From: JANNWF01 sp052390415
GTDB taxonomy: Bacteria > Pseudomonadota > Gammaproteobacteria > Xanthomonadales > Xanthomonadaceae
Direction of reading: 5' to 3'
Length of the DNA stretch: 23,842 nt
Assembly (NCBI GenBank): GCA_052390415.1
Contig: JBQTGY010000074.1
Coordinates: 1 to 23,842 of the forward strand
Under the pieces are notes generated by a model, which worked only from the letters and a program-made list of their open reading frames with translations, did no database searches and was not told the origin of the DNA. Made by a program: the position numbers and the translations under genes. Below are positions 15,897 through 23,784 of the stretch, piece after piece. The number at the start of each line of letters is the position of its first letter. Within the stretch, counting starts at the first letter, position 1.

Positions 15897-17198
15897 TCAG
15901 CCTCCCGCTGGCGACTTCGGACTGTCAGGCGGCATGGTTTGCGCACCACCCACAATGATCCGCGCATTGCGCTGGTAAGTCCAATACGACCAACCCCAAT
16001 TGATCAGCACCACCAATCGATTGCGAAAACCGATCAGGAAAAACACGTGCGCAGCCAGCCAGAACCACCATGCCAACACGCCCGAGATTCTCAAACCGCG
16101 TAGATCAACGATCGCAGCCATGCGTCCGATGGTGGCCAGATTGCCGTAGTCAGCGTAGTGGAACGGCCGCGTCGGACGGCTCGCCAAATGTGCCCGCACG
16201 CAGCGCGCCACATGCCTGCCCATCTGCTTGGCTGCGGGTGCGACGCCGGGCACGGGGCGACCATCCTGTGTCAGCGTCGCCAGATCACCGGCAACAAAAA
16301 TCTCCGGGTGACCGGCGACGCTCAAGTCGGGTTGCACGGGCACCCTGCCCGCGCGATCCAGGGTCACACCCAAGGCCTTTCCCAATGGCGATGCGGCGAC
16401 GCCGGCCGCCCACAATACCGTGCGCGCGGCAAGCCGCTGCTCGCCCAGACTCACGCCTTCGGCATCAATGCTGGTGATTGCTTTGCCAGTGAGTACCTCC
16501 ACACCCAAACCAGTCAATTGTCGACGCGCCGCCGCAGACAGCGATTCGGGAAAGCTGGCCAGAATGCGTGGACCTGCCTCCGCCAGAATCACCCGTGCTT
16601 GCCCCGGATCAATCCGACGGAATTCGCGCCGCAAGGTGTGCCGTGCGATCTCGGCCAGCGTGCCCGCCAGTTCGACACCGGTGGGCCCACCACCGACAAT
16701 CACGAACGTCAGCCATGCAGCGCGCAGCGCAGGGTCGGGTTCGGCCTCGGCGCGCTCGAACGCGGTCAGAATTTGGCGACGAATGGCGAACGCATCGTCG
16801 AGTGTCTTCAAGCCCGGCGCATGTTCCGCCCATTGGTCGTTGCCGAAGTAGGAATGCCCCGCTCCAGTGGCGAGCAGCAGCATGTCGTAGGCCAACGGCT
16901 CACCGCGCGCCAACAGCACGCGTCGCCCCACCTTGTCGATATCCACGGCCTCGCCCAACAAGACCGTGGCATTGGCCTGCTTTCGCAAGATGTGGCGCAA
17001 CGGTGCCGCGATGTCCGGTGCCGACAATCCCGCCGTCGCTACCTGGTACAGCAAGGGCTGAAACAGGTGGTGATTGCAACGATCCAGCAAGGTGATGCGA
17101 ACCGGCGCCCGCGCCAGTGCGCGTGCCGTCCACAAACCGGCAAAACCACCGCCGACGATGACAAGGTGCGGGCGTCCATCTGCTTGCATGGGCTTCAT
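15897..17198 (-). CDS. ndh: Type II NADH dehydrogenase (NDH-2)
   Basis: A 433-residue FAD-dependent NADH:quinone oxidoreductase that passes electrons from NADH to the quinone pool without pumping protons. It has an N-terminal FAD-binding GxGxxG (VIVGGGFAGLWTA, G16-G21), a second NADH-binding GxGxxG (FVIVGGGPTGVELAG, G169-G174), and the FAD-contacting EIFVAGDLA near residue 315. A quinone-site motif VAPAAKQMGRHVA is present. The C-terminus has an amphipathic/hydrophobic membrane anchor (VLAWWFWLAAHVFFLIGF and LINWGWSYWTYQRNARII). ATG at 17196-17198 (MKPMQADG) is chosen because the flavin fold starts at residue 11; upstream codons code for nothing family-like, and no strong ribosome binding site is visible. 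It diverges from the kinase gene across 194 bp. Confidence 0.95.
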   Translation of the reverse strand: MKPMQADGRPHLVIVGGGFAGLWTARALARAPVRITLLDRCNHHLFQPLLYQVATAGLSAPDIAAPLRHILRKQANATVLLGEAVDIDKVGRRVLLARGEPLAYDMLLLATGAGHSYFGNDQWAEHAPGLKTLDDAFAIRRQILTAFERAEAEPDPALRAAWLTFVIVGGGPTGVELAGTLAEIARHTLRREFRRIDPGQARVILAEAGPRILASFPESLSAAARRQLTGLGVEVLTGKAITSIDAEGVSLGEQRLAARTVLWAAGVAASPLGKALGVTLDRAGRVPVQPDLSVAGHPEIFVAGDLATLTQDGRPVPGVAPAAKQMGRHVARCVRAHLASRPTRPFHYADYGNLATIGRMAAIVDLRGLRISGVLAWWFWLAAHVFFLIGFRNRLVVLINWGWSYWTYQRNARIIVGGAQTMPPDSPKSPAGG

Positions 17199-17392
17199 GT
17201 TCGGGAATTCGACTGAGACTACAAAGGTTGTCTGCGCAACTTTAAGGTAGCCGAGTCGTGCGAAGACTCGGAAAGCCCGCCCGCAACGCGGTGGCGCGAT
17301 CAAAAGCTGAGCAAGGCGCTACCAACACGCTCAATGAACGACTGGCACAATTCCCGCTCGCGCGAATCAAGCACACACGGTGGATTGTCCGC

Positions 17393-20300
17393 ATGTCCAG
17401 CTCGCCCTCTGTCACGCCACTGATTGACGAACGCACTGAACTGGTCGACGTGGTAAGCAAGGCAGTGGACTCTCGAATGCTGCTTGCTGTCCAGCCGCCC
17501 TTGTCAGCGTTGCCGCAGGCCGAGCGTCGAGAGGCCGAGGACCTGTGGCTGTTTGTCGCGGCGCCCGATGCGCTGCAGGCGGCGCTTGAATTGCAAGGTA
17601 GCGGCCGCCACGCGATCGCGATTCATCCGTCCGAATGCACCAGCAGCAGCCATGGTCCGCGACCGTTGGATAGCAACGTGGCGCTTGTTCGTGCCTTGTT
17701 GTCGGCGGCAGCGCCCGGGCAGATTCTGGTTTCGGAGGATGCTTACGCCGATCTTGCCGACGCGTTGCCGCGTGATGCGACCTGGGTGGATGCGCTGGCT
17801 TGGCGCGCGCACGGTCGCTATCAATTCGAAGGCCAGATCGAGCCAGTTTCCGTGGTCGAAGTCAGCAGCGAAAACAGCCGCTCGACGTCGGCACCGTCCG
17901 AGAGTGGTCGCCTGAGTCGACTGCCAAACGAGGGCCTCATTCCGGGTTGGCGCGCCGCCATCGGACAGGAAGTGCCACAACGACCGGGCTGGCGTTTGGC
18001 ACGCCGTCTGGGCGTGGGTGGGTTCGGTGAAGCGTGGCTGGGCATCCACGCCACCAACGGCGAGCAACGCGTCTTCAAGTTCTGTTATCACGAGACTCGG
18101 CTGATCTCGTTGAAGCGCGAAGTGGCGTTGTTTCGGCTGCTGCAACAACGCGGGCAGGATCATCCCGGCATTCTGCCGCTGATTGATTGGCACCTCGACA
18201 CTCCCCCGCACTTTCTGGAGTCGCCTCACGTGGCGGGCGGCGACCTGCGCCAGTGGTGCGCCAGTCGCGGTGGCGTGGCAGCCATTCCGCTGGCGGAGCG
18301 ACTGCAGATCGCGGCACAAATGGCGGAAGCGCTGGCCGCTGCACATGCGGTCGGCGTGCTGCACAAGGACATCAAGCCCAGCAACGTGCTGATGGATGCG
18401 CGCGACGGCAAGATGCTGGTGCGGCTGGCTGACTTCGGCATCGGCGCGATCACCGACGAATTGCGCGCGGATGCGGCACAGATGACGGTGGCAGGCGGTG
18501 GCAGTCGCAGCGCGTTGTTCAACTACAGCGGCATGTTCGGCGGCACGCCCAAATACATGGCGCCCGAGTTGTTCGAGGGCAGCCCGTCAACGATCCAGGC
18601 GGACGTTTTCGCATTCGGTGTGGTGCTGTTTCAACTGGCGACAGGCGACTTCAATCGTGCCCTGAGCGCGACCTGGCAAGACGAAATCAGCAGCCCGCCG
18701 CTGCGCGCCAACATTGCCAGCCTCACGGCGCGCGAGCCGGCGCAACGACGCACCGATCTGGTCGCGCTGGCGACCGAGTTGCGCAATCTGGATCAGCGCG
18801 AAGCCGCGTTGGCCGAGGCGCAACGCGAGGCAGCGAAAGCGGAACGTGCGCGTCGTCTGCGCCGGTGGCTGGTGCCTGCGTTCGTCGGTGTGCTGGTGTT
18901 GGCATTGGTATTGGCCGGCATGCTGCGGAAGATTTCCGACGAGGCCGCACGCGCGAATGCCGAAGCCATTCGCGCCAACGCCGAAGCCAGCCGCGCCAAC
19001 CTGGAAGCCGAGCGCGCCAACCGCGAAGCAGCAACGGCGAGTGAGGTCACCGAGTTTTTTGTCGACCTGTTCAAGATCGCCAATCCCGACGAGTCACGTG
19101 GCGCAGCGGTCACGGTCCGCGAAGTCCTCGACAAGGGCGCTGAACGTGTCGACGAAGAACTGGCCGGGCAACCGCGAGTGCGCGCGCGCTTGCTGCACGT
19201 CATCGGCAACGTCTATCGCCAGCTTGGCTTGCTGAGTGCCGCCACGCCGATGGCGGAGCGCGGTGTCGCGGTACTGCGCGAAGAGAAGGATCCCGGTGCG
19301 GACCTCGCGAGAGCCTTGAATCAACTCGCCGCCATGGTCGGCGACTCCGGCAAATTCGAGCAGGCCGTACCGCTGCTGGAAGAATCGCTGGCGTTGATGG
19401 AAAAAGAAGGTTTGCAGGACGACGATCACTATGGGGACGCGCTGAGCATCCTGGGCTCGATCTACAACGACATGGGTGAGCGCGAACTCGCGGGCCCGGT
19501 GCTTGAACGCACCGTGGCCTGGCGCGAAAAACATCTGCCGCCGGGCGACTCGTCCATCGCCATCGCCCTCAACAATTACGGCTTCCATCGCCTGCAGATC
19601 GGCGACTATCGCGGCAGTACCGATCTGTTTGAGCGCTCACTGGTCATTCGTCGCCAAGCACTCGGCGAGGAACATAGCGAAACGGCGATATCGTGGAACA
19701 ACCTGTCGGCGGTGTATCGCCTGCGTGGTGATCTGGACCGCGCCGAAGAGGCGGCGAAGCGTGCCTCCACCATCTGGGAAACCACGCTGGGCGACAAACA
19801 CACCTTTACCTCAGTGGGCTGGCACAACCTGTGCGTGATGGCGCGGCTGCGCGGCAAGTGGGCGGAGGCTCGTGACTACGCCAGTCGGGCGTTGGTGATT
19901 CGCCGCGCCAGCTATGGCGAAGATCATCCCTGGGTGGCAAACACGATGTCGGAAGTGGCGCAGGCAAATTCCGCGCTGGGCAATCACGCCGATGCCGAGA
20001 CGGGTCAGCGCCACGCGCTCGCCTTGCGCCTGAAGCGGGACGGTGCCGAAGGCAAAGACGTCGCGCTGTCGCGCATCGTGTTGTCCGAAATCCTGCTGGC
20101 GGCGGGCAAGCAGGCAGATGCACTGTCTGAAGCCTCGGCCGGTGCAGCCAGCCTGCGTCGACTTGCACAAGCGAGCCCTGAAGATCGCGTTCTGCGGCAA
20201 GAGTTTGTCGCGGGACTTTTCCAATGGGGCTGGAGCCTGGCCAGCACGGGTGATCGTGATGCGGCCGTGCCGATCTGGCGCGAAGCATTCAAAACTCTTG

Positions 20301-20461
20301 AGGGCGTCGAAGGCGAGGATCGACTGATTCGCGTGGTCCAACTGCGTGCACGTTTGCACGCGGCGCTGGGGGAACAGCAAAGTGCCCTGCGACTGCGCAG
20401 GGAGCTGGATGACGCGGGATTCGTGGATCCGCTATTGGCCGCGCTGACGGCTGCTCCGTGA
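17393..20461 (+). CDS. Membrane Ser/Thr protein kinase with cyclase-like N-domain and C-terminal TPRs
   Basis: A 1022-residue Hanks-type kinase. Residues 15-160 resemble the C-terminal half of a class III nucleotidyl cyclase homology domain (NVALVRALLSAAAPGQILVS at 95-114, then RYQFEGQIEPVSVVEV), without the metal-binding Asp motifs. The kinase domain follows: Gly loop GVGGFGEAW (from 207), lysine in VFKF, catalytic H324-K-D326-IKPSN331, D347-FG, and A390-PE. All essential residues are present, so it should be active. One transmembrane helix lies at about 493-514, then an Ala/Glu-rich stalk, then TPRs from about 545 to the end (ALNNYGFHRLQIGDYRGSTD and similar), probably outside the cytoplasm. 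ATG at 17393 is preferred over further-upstream starts by family pattern, but the ribosome binding site (GGTGG) is weak. Substrate unknown. Confidence 0.93.
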   Translation: MSSSPSVTPLIDERTELVDVVSKAVDSRMLLAVQPPLSALPQAERREAEDLWLFVAAPDALQAALELQGSGRHAIAIHPSECTSSSHGPRPLDSNVALVRALLSAAAPGQILVSEDAYADLADALPRDATWVDALAWRAHGRYQFEGQIEPVSVVEVSSENSRSTSAPSESGRLSRLPNEGLIPGWRAAIGQEVPQRPGWRLARRLGVGGFGEAWLGIHATNGEQRVFKFCYHETRLISLKREVALFRLLQQRGQDHPGILPLIDWHLDTPPHFLESPHVAGGDLRQWCASRGGVAAIPLAERLQIAAQMAEALAAAHAVGVLHKDIKPSNVLMDARDGKMLVRLADFGIGAITDELRADAAQMTVAGGGSRSALFNYSGMFGGTPKYMAPELFEGSPSTIQADVFAFGVVLFQLATGDFNRALSATWQDEISSPPLRANIASLTAREPAQRRTDLVALATELRNLDQREAALAEAQREAAKAERARRLRRWLVPAFVGVLVLALVLAGMLRKISDEAARANAEAIRANAEASRANLEAERANREAATASEVTEFFVDLFKIANPDESRGAAVTVREVLDKGAERVDEELAGQPRVRARLLHVIGNVYRQLGLLSAATPMAERGVAVLREEKDPGADLARALNQLAAMVGDSGKFEQAVPLLEESLALMEKEGLQDDDHYGDALSILGSIYNDMGERELAGPVLERTVAWREKHLPPGDSSIAIALNNYGFHRLQIGDYRGSTDLFERSLVIRRQALGEEHSETAISWNNLSAVYRLRGDLDRAEEAAKRASTIWETTLGDKHTFTSVGWHNLCVMARLRGKWAEARDYASRALVIRRASYGEDHPWVANTMSEVAQANSALGNHADAETGQRHALALRLKRDGAEGKDVALSRIVLSEILLAAGKQADALSEASAGAASLRRLAQASPEDRVLRQEFVAGLFQWGWSLASTGDRDAAVPIWREAFKTLEGVEGEDRLIRVVQLRARLHAALGEQQSALRLRRELDDAGFVDPLLAALTAAP

Positions 20462-20767
20462 GTGATCGGCGGTGGCTTGCAAGCCGCTTCCCACGGCACC
20501 TGCATCCTCGTGGCGGCCGCCGCGCGTGACTGCGCAAGCTGCTGCATCGAAACTGGACCGAATCCAATTACTTTGTAAGAATTCGTGTCGGCAGCGCCAA
20601 CCCAATCACACTTCACTGGCGACAGCATTTGTAAACTTGTGCCGTACAGGGTCCATTGCCCGCCTTAAACGGCATGACCTGCACGAAGTACCGCTGGTGA
20701 ATGATGATCGCTGCAGGGGAGCGATCTATCCGTCCGAGGCCGCAATTCTGACCTGACGAGGTAGACC
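20462..20767. other. Intergenic stretch, 306 bp
   Basis: This holds a 12-bp perfect palindrome GGCTTGCAAGCC (20474-20485) just after the kinase stop codon, extendable with G-U pairs, but with no T-tract; it could be a weak terminator. The centre (20560-20640) is less GC-rich and may carry the promoter of the next gene, but no convincing -35/-10 pair was found. Confidence 0.5.
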
Positions 20768-21187
20768 ATGAAGTACCTGACGCGAATGCTTGCCTACACC
20801 CGATTCTTCGTTTTGAGTCGGCAGTGGAAGTCGATCCAGCAGTGGCTGTACACCCTGCCCGCGGATCAGGAAATGCGCTTTGCCGCGTCGGTTTATGGAG
20901 AGGCAACGCGCGCCTCCAAACATCCGACACCGCAGTTTTACGCCTCCGAAAATGTCGAGAGCTACAGCCCCTGGGGCGATGCCGCCGACAACGCCTTCGC
21001 GCTCACCCGTTCGGCCGATGTGCAGGAACAAATGCGCGGAATCGCGCTGTGGCTTGCGGTTGTTTACTACGAAACCCGCAACGCGCCGGTTGAGGCCCTG
21101 CGCAAACTGCATGTCGATGTGGCTTACGACCTCGAGCGCTTTCGTAGCTTGCATGAGCATGTGTTGGCGATCCGCCACGCGGCTTGA
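20768..21187 (+). CDS. Hypothetical 139-residue protein
   Basis: I do not recognise this family. The ATG at 20768 has GAGG (20758-20761) 6 bases upstream. The protein has no signal peptide. It is mainly helical, with a mildly hydrophobic helix near residues 90-105 (RGIALWLAVVYYETRNAP) and a middle segment rich in aromatic and polar residues (QFYASENVESYSPWG). The opening (MKYLTRMLAYTRFFVLSRQW) is basic-amphipathic and could contact membrane. Cytoplasmic location is the default guess. It follows the kinase gene by 306 bp on the same strand, which is too far to argue an operon, and converges with the MarR gene. Confidence 0.75.
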   Translation: MKYLTRMLAYTRFFVLSRQWKSIQQWLYTLPADQEMRFAASVYGEATRASKHPTPQFYASENVESYSPWGDAADNAFALTRSADVQEQMRGIALWLAVVYYETRNAPVEALRKLHVDVAYDLERFRSLHEHVLAIRHAA

Positions 21188-21230
21188 GCCGCCGAGCGAG
21201 CCAACCTCAGATCAAGACGGTAGCCTGCAG

Positions 21231-21258
21231 GCCGTCGTCCCGCATGAGTGGGGACGGC
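21231..21258. terminator. Possible hairpin between convergent genes
   Basis: GCCGTC (21231-21236) pairs with GACGGC (21253-21258); inner GTCCC and GGGAC offer an alternative pairing. It lies between the 3' ends of the 139-residue protein gene and the MarR gene. No T-tract is seen on either strand, so terminator function is only a suggestion. Confidence 0.3.
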
Positions 21259-21280
21259 AGACCAATGCTCGCTGGCGCGC

Positions 21281-21799
21281 TCATCCCTGCAGGCCCTGAC
21301 CGAGCTTCTTCAGCAAAACCGCCAATCGTGAGCGTTCGCTTTCGCTCAGTACCGCCAGTGCTTCCGCGGCTTCTTCAAAGCGAACCCCAATCGCCTTGTC
21401 GATCAATTTGCGGCCTTCGGTGGTCAGCACCGCCGCACTGGAGCGTCGATCATGCGGATCCGCCGCGCGCACGATCAGGCCGTTGTTTTCCAGCCGATCC
21501 AGACACGCCGTCATCGCGCCTGACGTGATCAGTACCGCGTTGCGCAACTCGGTGGGCGTGCGCCGGTAAGGCTTGCCACCGCGTCGCAACGTGGCTAACA
21601 CATCCAGATCGGTGTAGTGCAAACCCAGCGGCTTGAGCGCCGCGTTCGCACGCCCTTCGAGCTGCCGTCCGATGCTCAGCAAGCGTCCAACGACCGCCAT
21701 CGCGGTCGCATCGAGTTCGGGTCGTTCTGCCTGCCACTCGGCCAACAGCCGGTCGATACGGTCGCCGTCGCCCGCCTGATCCGCGTTCTTCACAACCAT
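21281..21799 (-). CDS. MarR-family transcriptional regulator
   Basis: A 172-residue MarR-type winged-helix regulator, which normally acts as a dimeric repressor released by small phenolic or oxidising ligands. The start is the ATG at 21797-21799, as GGAG sits 5 bases upstream; the open frame continues to a TTG at 21910 but that extension has no MarR character. The N-terminal dimerisation helix carries about 30 extra residues (DQAGDGDRIDRLLAEWQAER). The winged-helix core is LGLHYTDLDVLATLRRGG, then recognition helix region LITSGAMTACLDRLENNGLI and wing RAADPHDRRSSAAVLTTEGR, with the conserved DxRSxxxxLTxxG motif. The gene diverges from the CPBP protease gene. A palindrome at 21925-21948 overlaps its predicted promoter, which fits autoregulation, with the CPBP gene a possible second target. 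Confidence 0.93.
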   Translation of the reverse strand: MVVKNADQAGDGDRIDRLLAEWQAERPELDATAMAVVGRLLSIGRQLEGRANAALKPLGLHYTDLDVLATLRRGGKPYRRTPTELRNAVLITSGAMTACLDRLENNGLIVRAADPHDRRSSAAVLTTEGRKLIDKAIGVRFEEAAEALAVLSESERSRLAVLLKKLGQGLQG

Positions 21800-21913
21800 G
21801 ACCGCTCCGTTTGCGTGATTCGATTGCGCGCTTCCCGTCGATTGCGACAGTGGATGGCGTGGTCGCCTGCACAGATCGACCCAAAGTTCTGCCTTGCAAA
21901 TTCGCGCCAATGA

Positions 21914-21941
21914 ATATTAACATCAAGTATCTTTATGTAAA
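21914..21941 (-). promoter_or_regulatory. Predicted sigma-70-like promoter of the marR gene
   Basis: Read on the minus strand: TTTACA (21936-21941) as -35 (5 of 6 to TTGACA) and TAATAT (21914-21919) as -10 (4 of 6), spaced by 16 bases, within a locally AT-rich segment of a GC-rich genome. A transcript from here would have a leader of roughly 100 bases before the ATG at 21799. Confidence 0.5.
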
Positions 21942-21948
21942 GCTACTT
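21925..21948. promoter_or_regulatory. 24-bp palindrome, candidate MarR operator
   Basis: AAGTA-T-CTTTA-TG-TAAAG-C-TACTT is symmetric in 10 of 12 positions per arm; only the position-6 pair and the central pair break symmetry. Size and AT content fit MarR-family operators. It covers the predicted -35 box of the marR promoter, so bound repressor would block RNA polymerase. It lies about 85 bp upstream of the CPBP start. Confidence 0.6.
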
Positions 21949-22033
21949 TGACCAGCAACGCAGCGCAAACGCAGAACGTGATCCCCCACTCCATGCTGAA
22001 TGCCGGCCCTTCCCCATCCGTGACGAGGCAACC

Positions 22034-22906
22034 TTGAAGCACGCATTTTTCGACTCAAACCAACGCCTTCGCAACGGCTGGTGGATGCTGATTTTCATCG
22101 CGCTGATGCTGGCTAGTCGCTTCGTCTACACGCCTGTGAGCCGCGCGCTGCAAGACTTCGGAGTCGCCAAGGACTGGCTGGAGCCGCTTCAGTTTGGCTT
22201 CCTGTTGCTGGTGACGTGGATCTGCGTACGTCTGCGCAAGGAGAGTCTTTCGAGCATCGGCTATGTCCTCGATCGACGCTGGGCGCGCGAGCTTGGCGTG
22301 GGCAGCCTTGTCGGCGTCGCCGCCGCCCTGCTGGCGGTGCTGATGATCTGGGCAGTCGGTGGCGTCACCCTCGAACTGGACCCAAGCCGCAGCGTTTCGA
22401 TGTTGGCCTATGGCCTGTACGTCTTCCTGTTCGTCGCCTTGTTCGAAGAAACCCTGTTTCGCGGATTCGTATTCCAGCGACTCGTGGCAGGTACCGGCGT
22501 GTGGATCGCGCAAATCACCATGGGCCTGCTGTTCGCCAGCGGTCATTGGGGCAACCCCGACATGCAGGGCGGCACCATGGTCTGGGCCACTGTGGAATTG
22601 TTCCTCGGCGCCCTGATACTCGGCCTCGCCTACCTGCGGACCCGCAGCCTGGCGCTGCCCATCGGCATCCATATCGGCTGGAACTGGGCGCAAGGCCATC
22701 TATTGGGCTTTGGCGTCAGCGGCTTCGAACAGGCCGGCTGGTTCCGTCCCTTGTTGCAAGACCAGCCCGAGTGGGTCACCGGCGGCAGCTTCGGCCCGGA
22801 AGCCAGTATCTTTGCAGTGGTCGTCGACGTACTGCTGATTCTGCTGTTGTGGAAGTGGAAGGGCTCAGCGCCTCAGACCAACGTCACGGATGTCAGCCCC
22901 CGGTAG
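22034..22906 (+). CDS. CPBP-family intramembrane glutamic endopeptidase
   Basis: A 290-residue polytopic membrane protein of the CPBP (CAAX protease/bacteriocin-processing, Abi) family, which cleaves substrates within the membrane. The motifs are complete: E138-E139-TLF-R143 (motif 1), FASGH171 with following WGNP (motif 2), and H213-IGWN217 (motif 3). About eight hydrophobic helices span the protein. TTG at 22034 is used as the start because GAGG lies 6 bases upstream and the sequence KHAFFDSNQRLRNGWWMLIF is a typical family N-terminus; no in-frame ATG exists upstream. It faces away from the MarR gene across a 234-bp region with the palindromic operator candidate, so MarR control is possible. 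The substrate is unknown. Confidence 0.93.
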   Translation: MKHAFFDSNQRLRNGWWMLIFIALMLASRFVYTPVSRALQDFGVAKDWLEPLQFGFLLLVTWICVRLRKESLSSIGYVLDRRWARELGVGSLVGVAAALLAVLMIWAVGGVTLELDPSRSVSMLAYGLYVFLFVALFEETLFRGFVFQRLVAGTGVWIAQITMGLLFASGHWGNPDMQGGTMVWATVELFLGALILGLAYLRTRSLALPIGIHIGWNWAQGHLLGFGVSGFEQAGWFRPLLQDQPEWVTGGSFGPEASIFAVVVDVLLILLLWKWKGSAPQTNVTDVSPR

Positions 22907-23254
22907 CTGCAACCCGCCAACAGACCAACCAAGTTCAGTAGCGCGTGCGCCCGCCCCCGCCACGTGTTCCCGCGGGCTTTGTGCATCAAGCAACCTGCGT
23001 AGCCCCTCCCTCTCCCCGTTGGCGGCGAGAGGGCATGCAACGGCCGAAACTCAGGGCCGATGAACTTCGGCGATAAGATGAACCAATCCAATTCGCACCG
23101 GCGCCAGCGCCTCAGTCACCACTCCAACAATCGTCGCTCAATCGACAACAAACTTCGACGAACACGGGCACATTCCCCGGTTAATCACGTTTCGACCCAA
23201 CACCCGTTACACCCCCGCTTTGAAAGGCGTAACAGTTACACCCGCGTTTTCATC
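22907..23254. other. Gene-free stretch with changed base composition
   Basis: No gene is supported here. CCCTCTC/GAGAGGG arms at about 23008-23032 make a hairpin downstream of the protease gene that may end its transcript or belong to a dispersed repeat. From about 23060 the DNA becomes noticeably richer in A and C on the plus strand than the rest of the window. GTTACACCC occurs twice (23206-23214, 23235-23243). Confidence 0.5.
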
Positions 23255-23375
23255 AGCTAACACCACAGTCACACCCCGCCAAGAACACCGCGAAGTCGGC
23301 CAAGTTCTTGATGCGAGCAAGAAACTTCGCATTGACCGCACGCAACACCAAGGCGACCATACGGTGCTACACCCC
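23206..23375 (+). repeat. Four copies of a GYYACACCC motif
   Basis: GTTACACCC at 23206 and 23235, GTCACACCC at 23268 and GCTACACCC at 23366 share seven of nine positions, and three are followed by C(C)GC. Spacing is 29, 33 and 98 bp, so not regular. They cluster in the non-coding DNA before the cassette-like ORF. Function unknown: protein-binding sites or part of attC-like structures. Confidence 0.5.
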
Positions 23376-23402
23376 GCTTTCGGGGTCTACTTGGTGTTAG
23401 CT
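23255..23402 (+). other. Candidate attC-like recombination site (left)
   Basis: The arms 23255-23278 and 23381-23402 are imperfect inverted repeats: AGCTAACACCA pairs exactly with TGGTGTTAGCT, and further in ACCCCG pairs with CGGGGT with two single-base bulges and a mismatch between. This is how attC sites of integrons fold: R''-like AGCTAAC outside, GTTAGCT as R'-like box (consensus GTTRRRY, one mismatch), bulged bases, and a variable centre. The total length of 148 bp is slightly above the usual range. Predicted cut: between G23396 and T23397. Confidence 0.45.
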
Positions 23403-23419
23403 GGCAGGGGACACTTCGC

Positions 23420-23737
23420 GTGCACTCCCTTTGGCTCCTTTCACTCGCTTGGGTTCTTCCGTGGCTGATTGTGGCTTGGCGCAACAGCCATCGAAGCACT
23501 TGGGCTACTGCAGCCCGGTTCGGTGTGGCTTTAGCAATCGGCTGGGGTTTTGTCTATGCATATGCGCTTTCACATGCCTGGCGCCCTGAGCATTACGGGT
23601 CGCTTCCATCCACGGGTGACGGCGCGCGAATGGCGTTCGCTGCACTGTTTGGTTGGACTATTCCAGCCGCGTCTGGCACTGCTGCCTGGTTGGTTCATCG
23701 CTTCTTTGTCTTGCGCAAATCTCGTGCTGCCAGCTAA
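23420..23737 (+). CDS. Small membrane protein, putative integron-type cassette gene
   Basis: A 105-residue hydrophobic protein starting with GTG at 23420, 18 bases after the left attC-like R' box; AGGGG (23406-23410) lies 9 bases upstream. It has three likely helices: residues 2-20 (LWLLSLAWVLPWLIVAW), 29-50 (ATAARFGVALAIGWGFVYAY) and 70-96 (MAFAALFGWTIPAASGTAAW), with a basic C-terminus (RFFVLRKSRAAS). I recognise no family. Its TAA stop (23735-23737) lies inside the R''-like box AGCTAAC of the right site, a common arrangement in gene cassettes. Short membrane proteins of unknown function are frequent cassette cargo. If the cassette reading is wrong, this is simply an orphan membrane protein. 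Confidence 0.65.
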   Translation: MHSLWLLSLAWVLPWLIVAWRNSHRSTWATAARFGVALAIGWGFVYAYALSHAWRPEHYGSLPSTGDGARMAFAALFGWTIPAASGTAAWLVHRFFVLRKSRAAS

Positions 23738-23784
23738 CGTCTAAGGATAGATCGCGCGCAGCCGCGATCTATCCGATGTTGAAC
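23732..23784 (+). other. Candidate attC-like recombination site (right)
   Basis: AGCTAAC (23732-23738, R''-like, one mismatch to RYYYAAC) is followed by a perfect 12-bp stem GGATAGATCGCG/CGCGATCTATCC (23745-23756, 23763-23774; 6-base loop), then GTTGAAC (23778-23784), which matches GTTRRRY fully. Three extra bases (TAA) on the left arm are unpaired. The left spacer is 6 bases and the right one 3, which is shorter than the standard. GCCAGCTAAC (23729-23738) is the exact complement of GTTAGCTGGC (23396-23405) at the other end of the unit. There is no T-tract after the stem, so it is not an ordinary terminator. Confidence 0.5.

Noticed and set aside
23060..23260. 66-codon open frame upstream of the cassette-like unit
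   Set aside because: Asn/His/Arg-rich composition without fold pattern; it begins at an ATG with no convincing ribosome binding site and crosses the GTTACACCC repeats.
23745..23774. Perfect 12-bp hairpin read as an intrinsic terminator of the cassette ORF
   Set aside because: No T-run follows the stem (GATGTTGAAC does), and the flanking boxes fit an attC-like site better.
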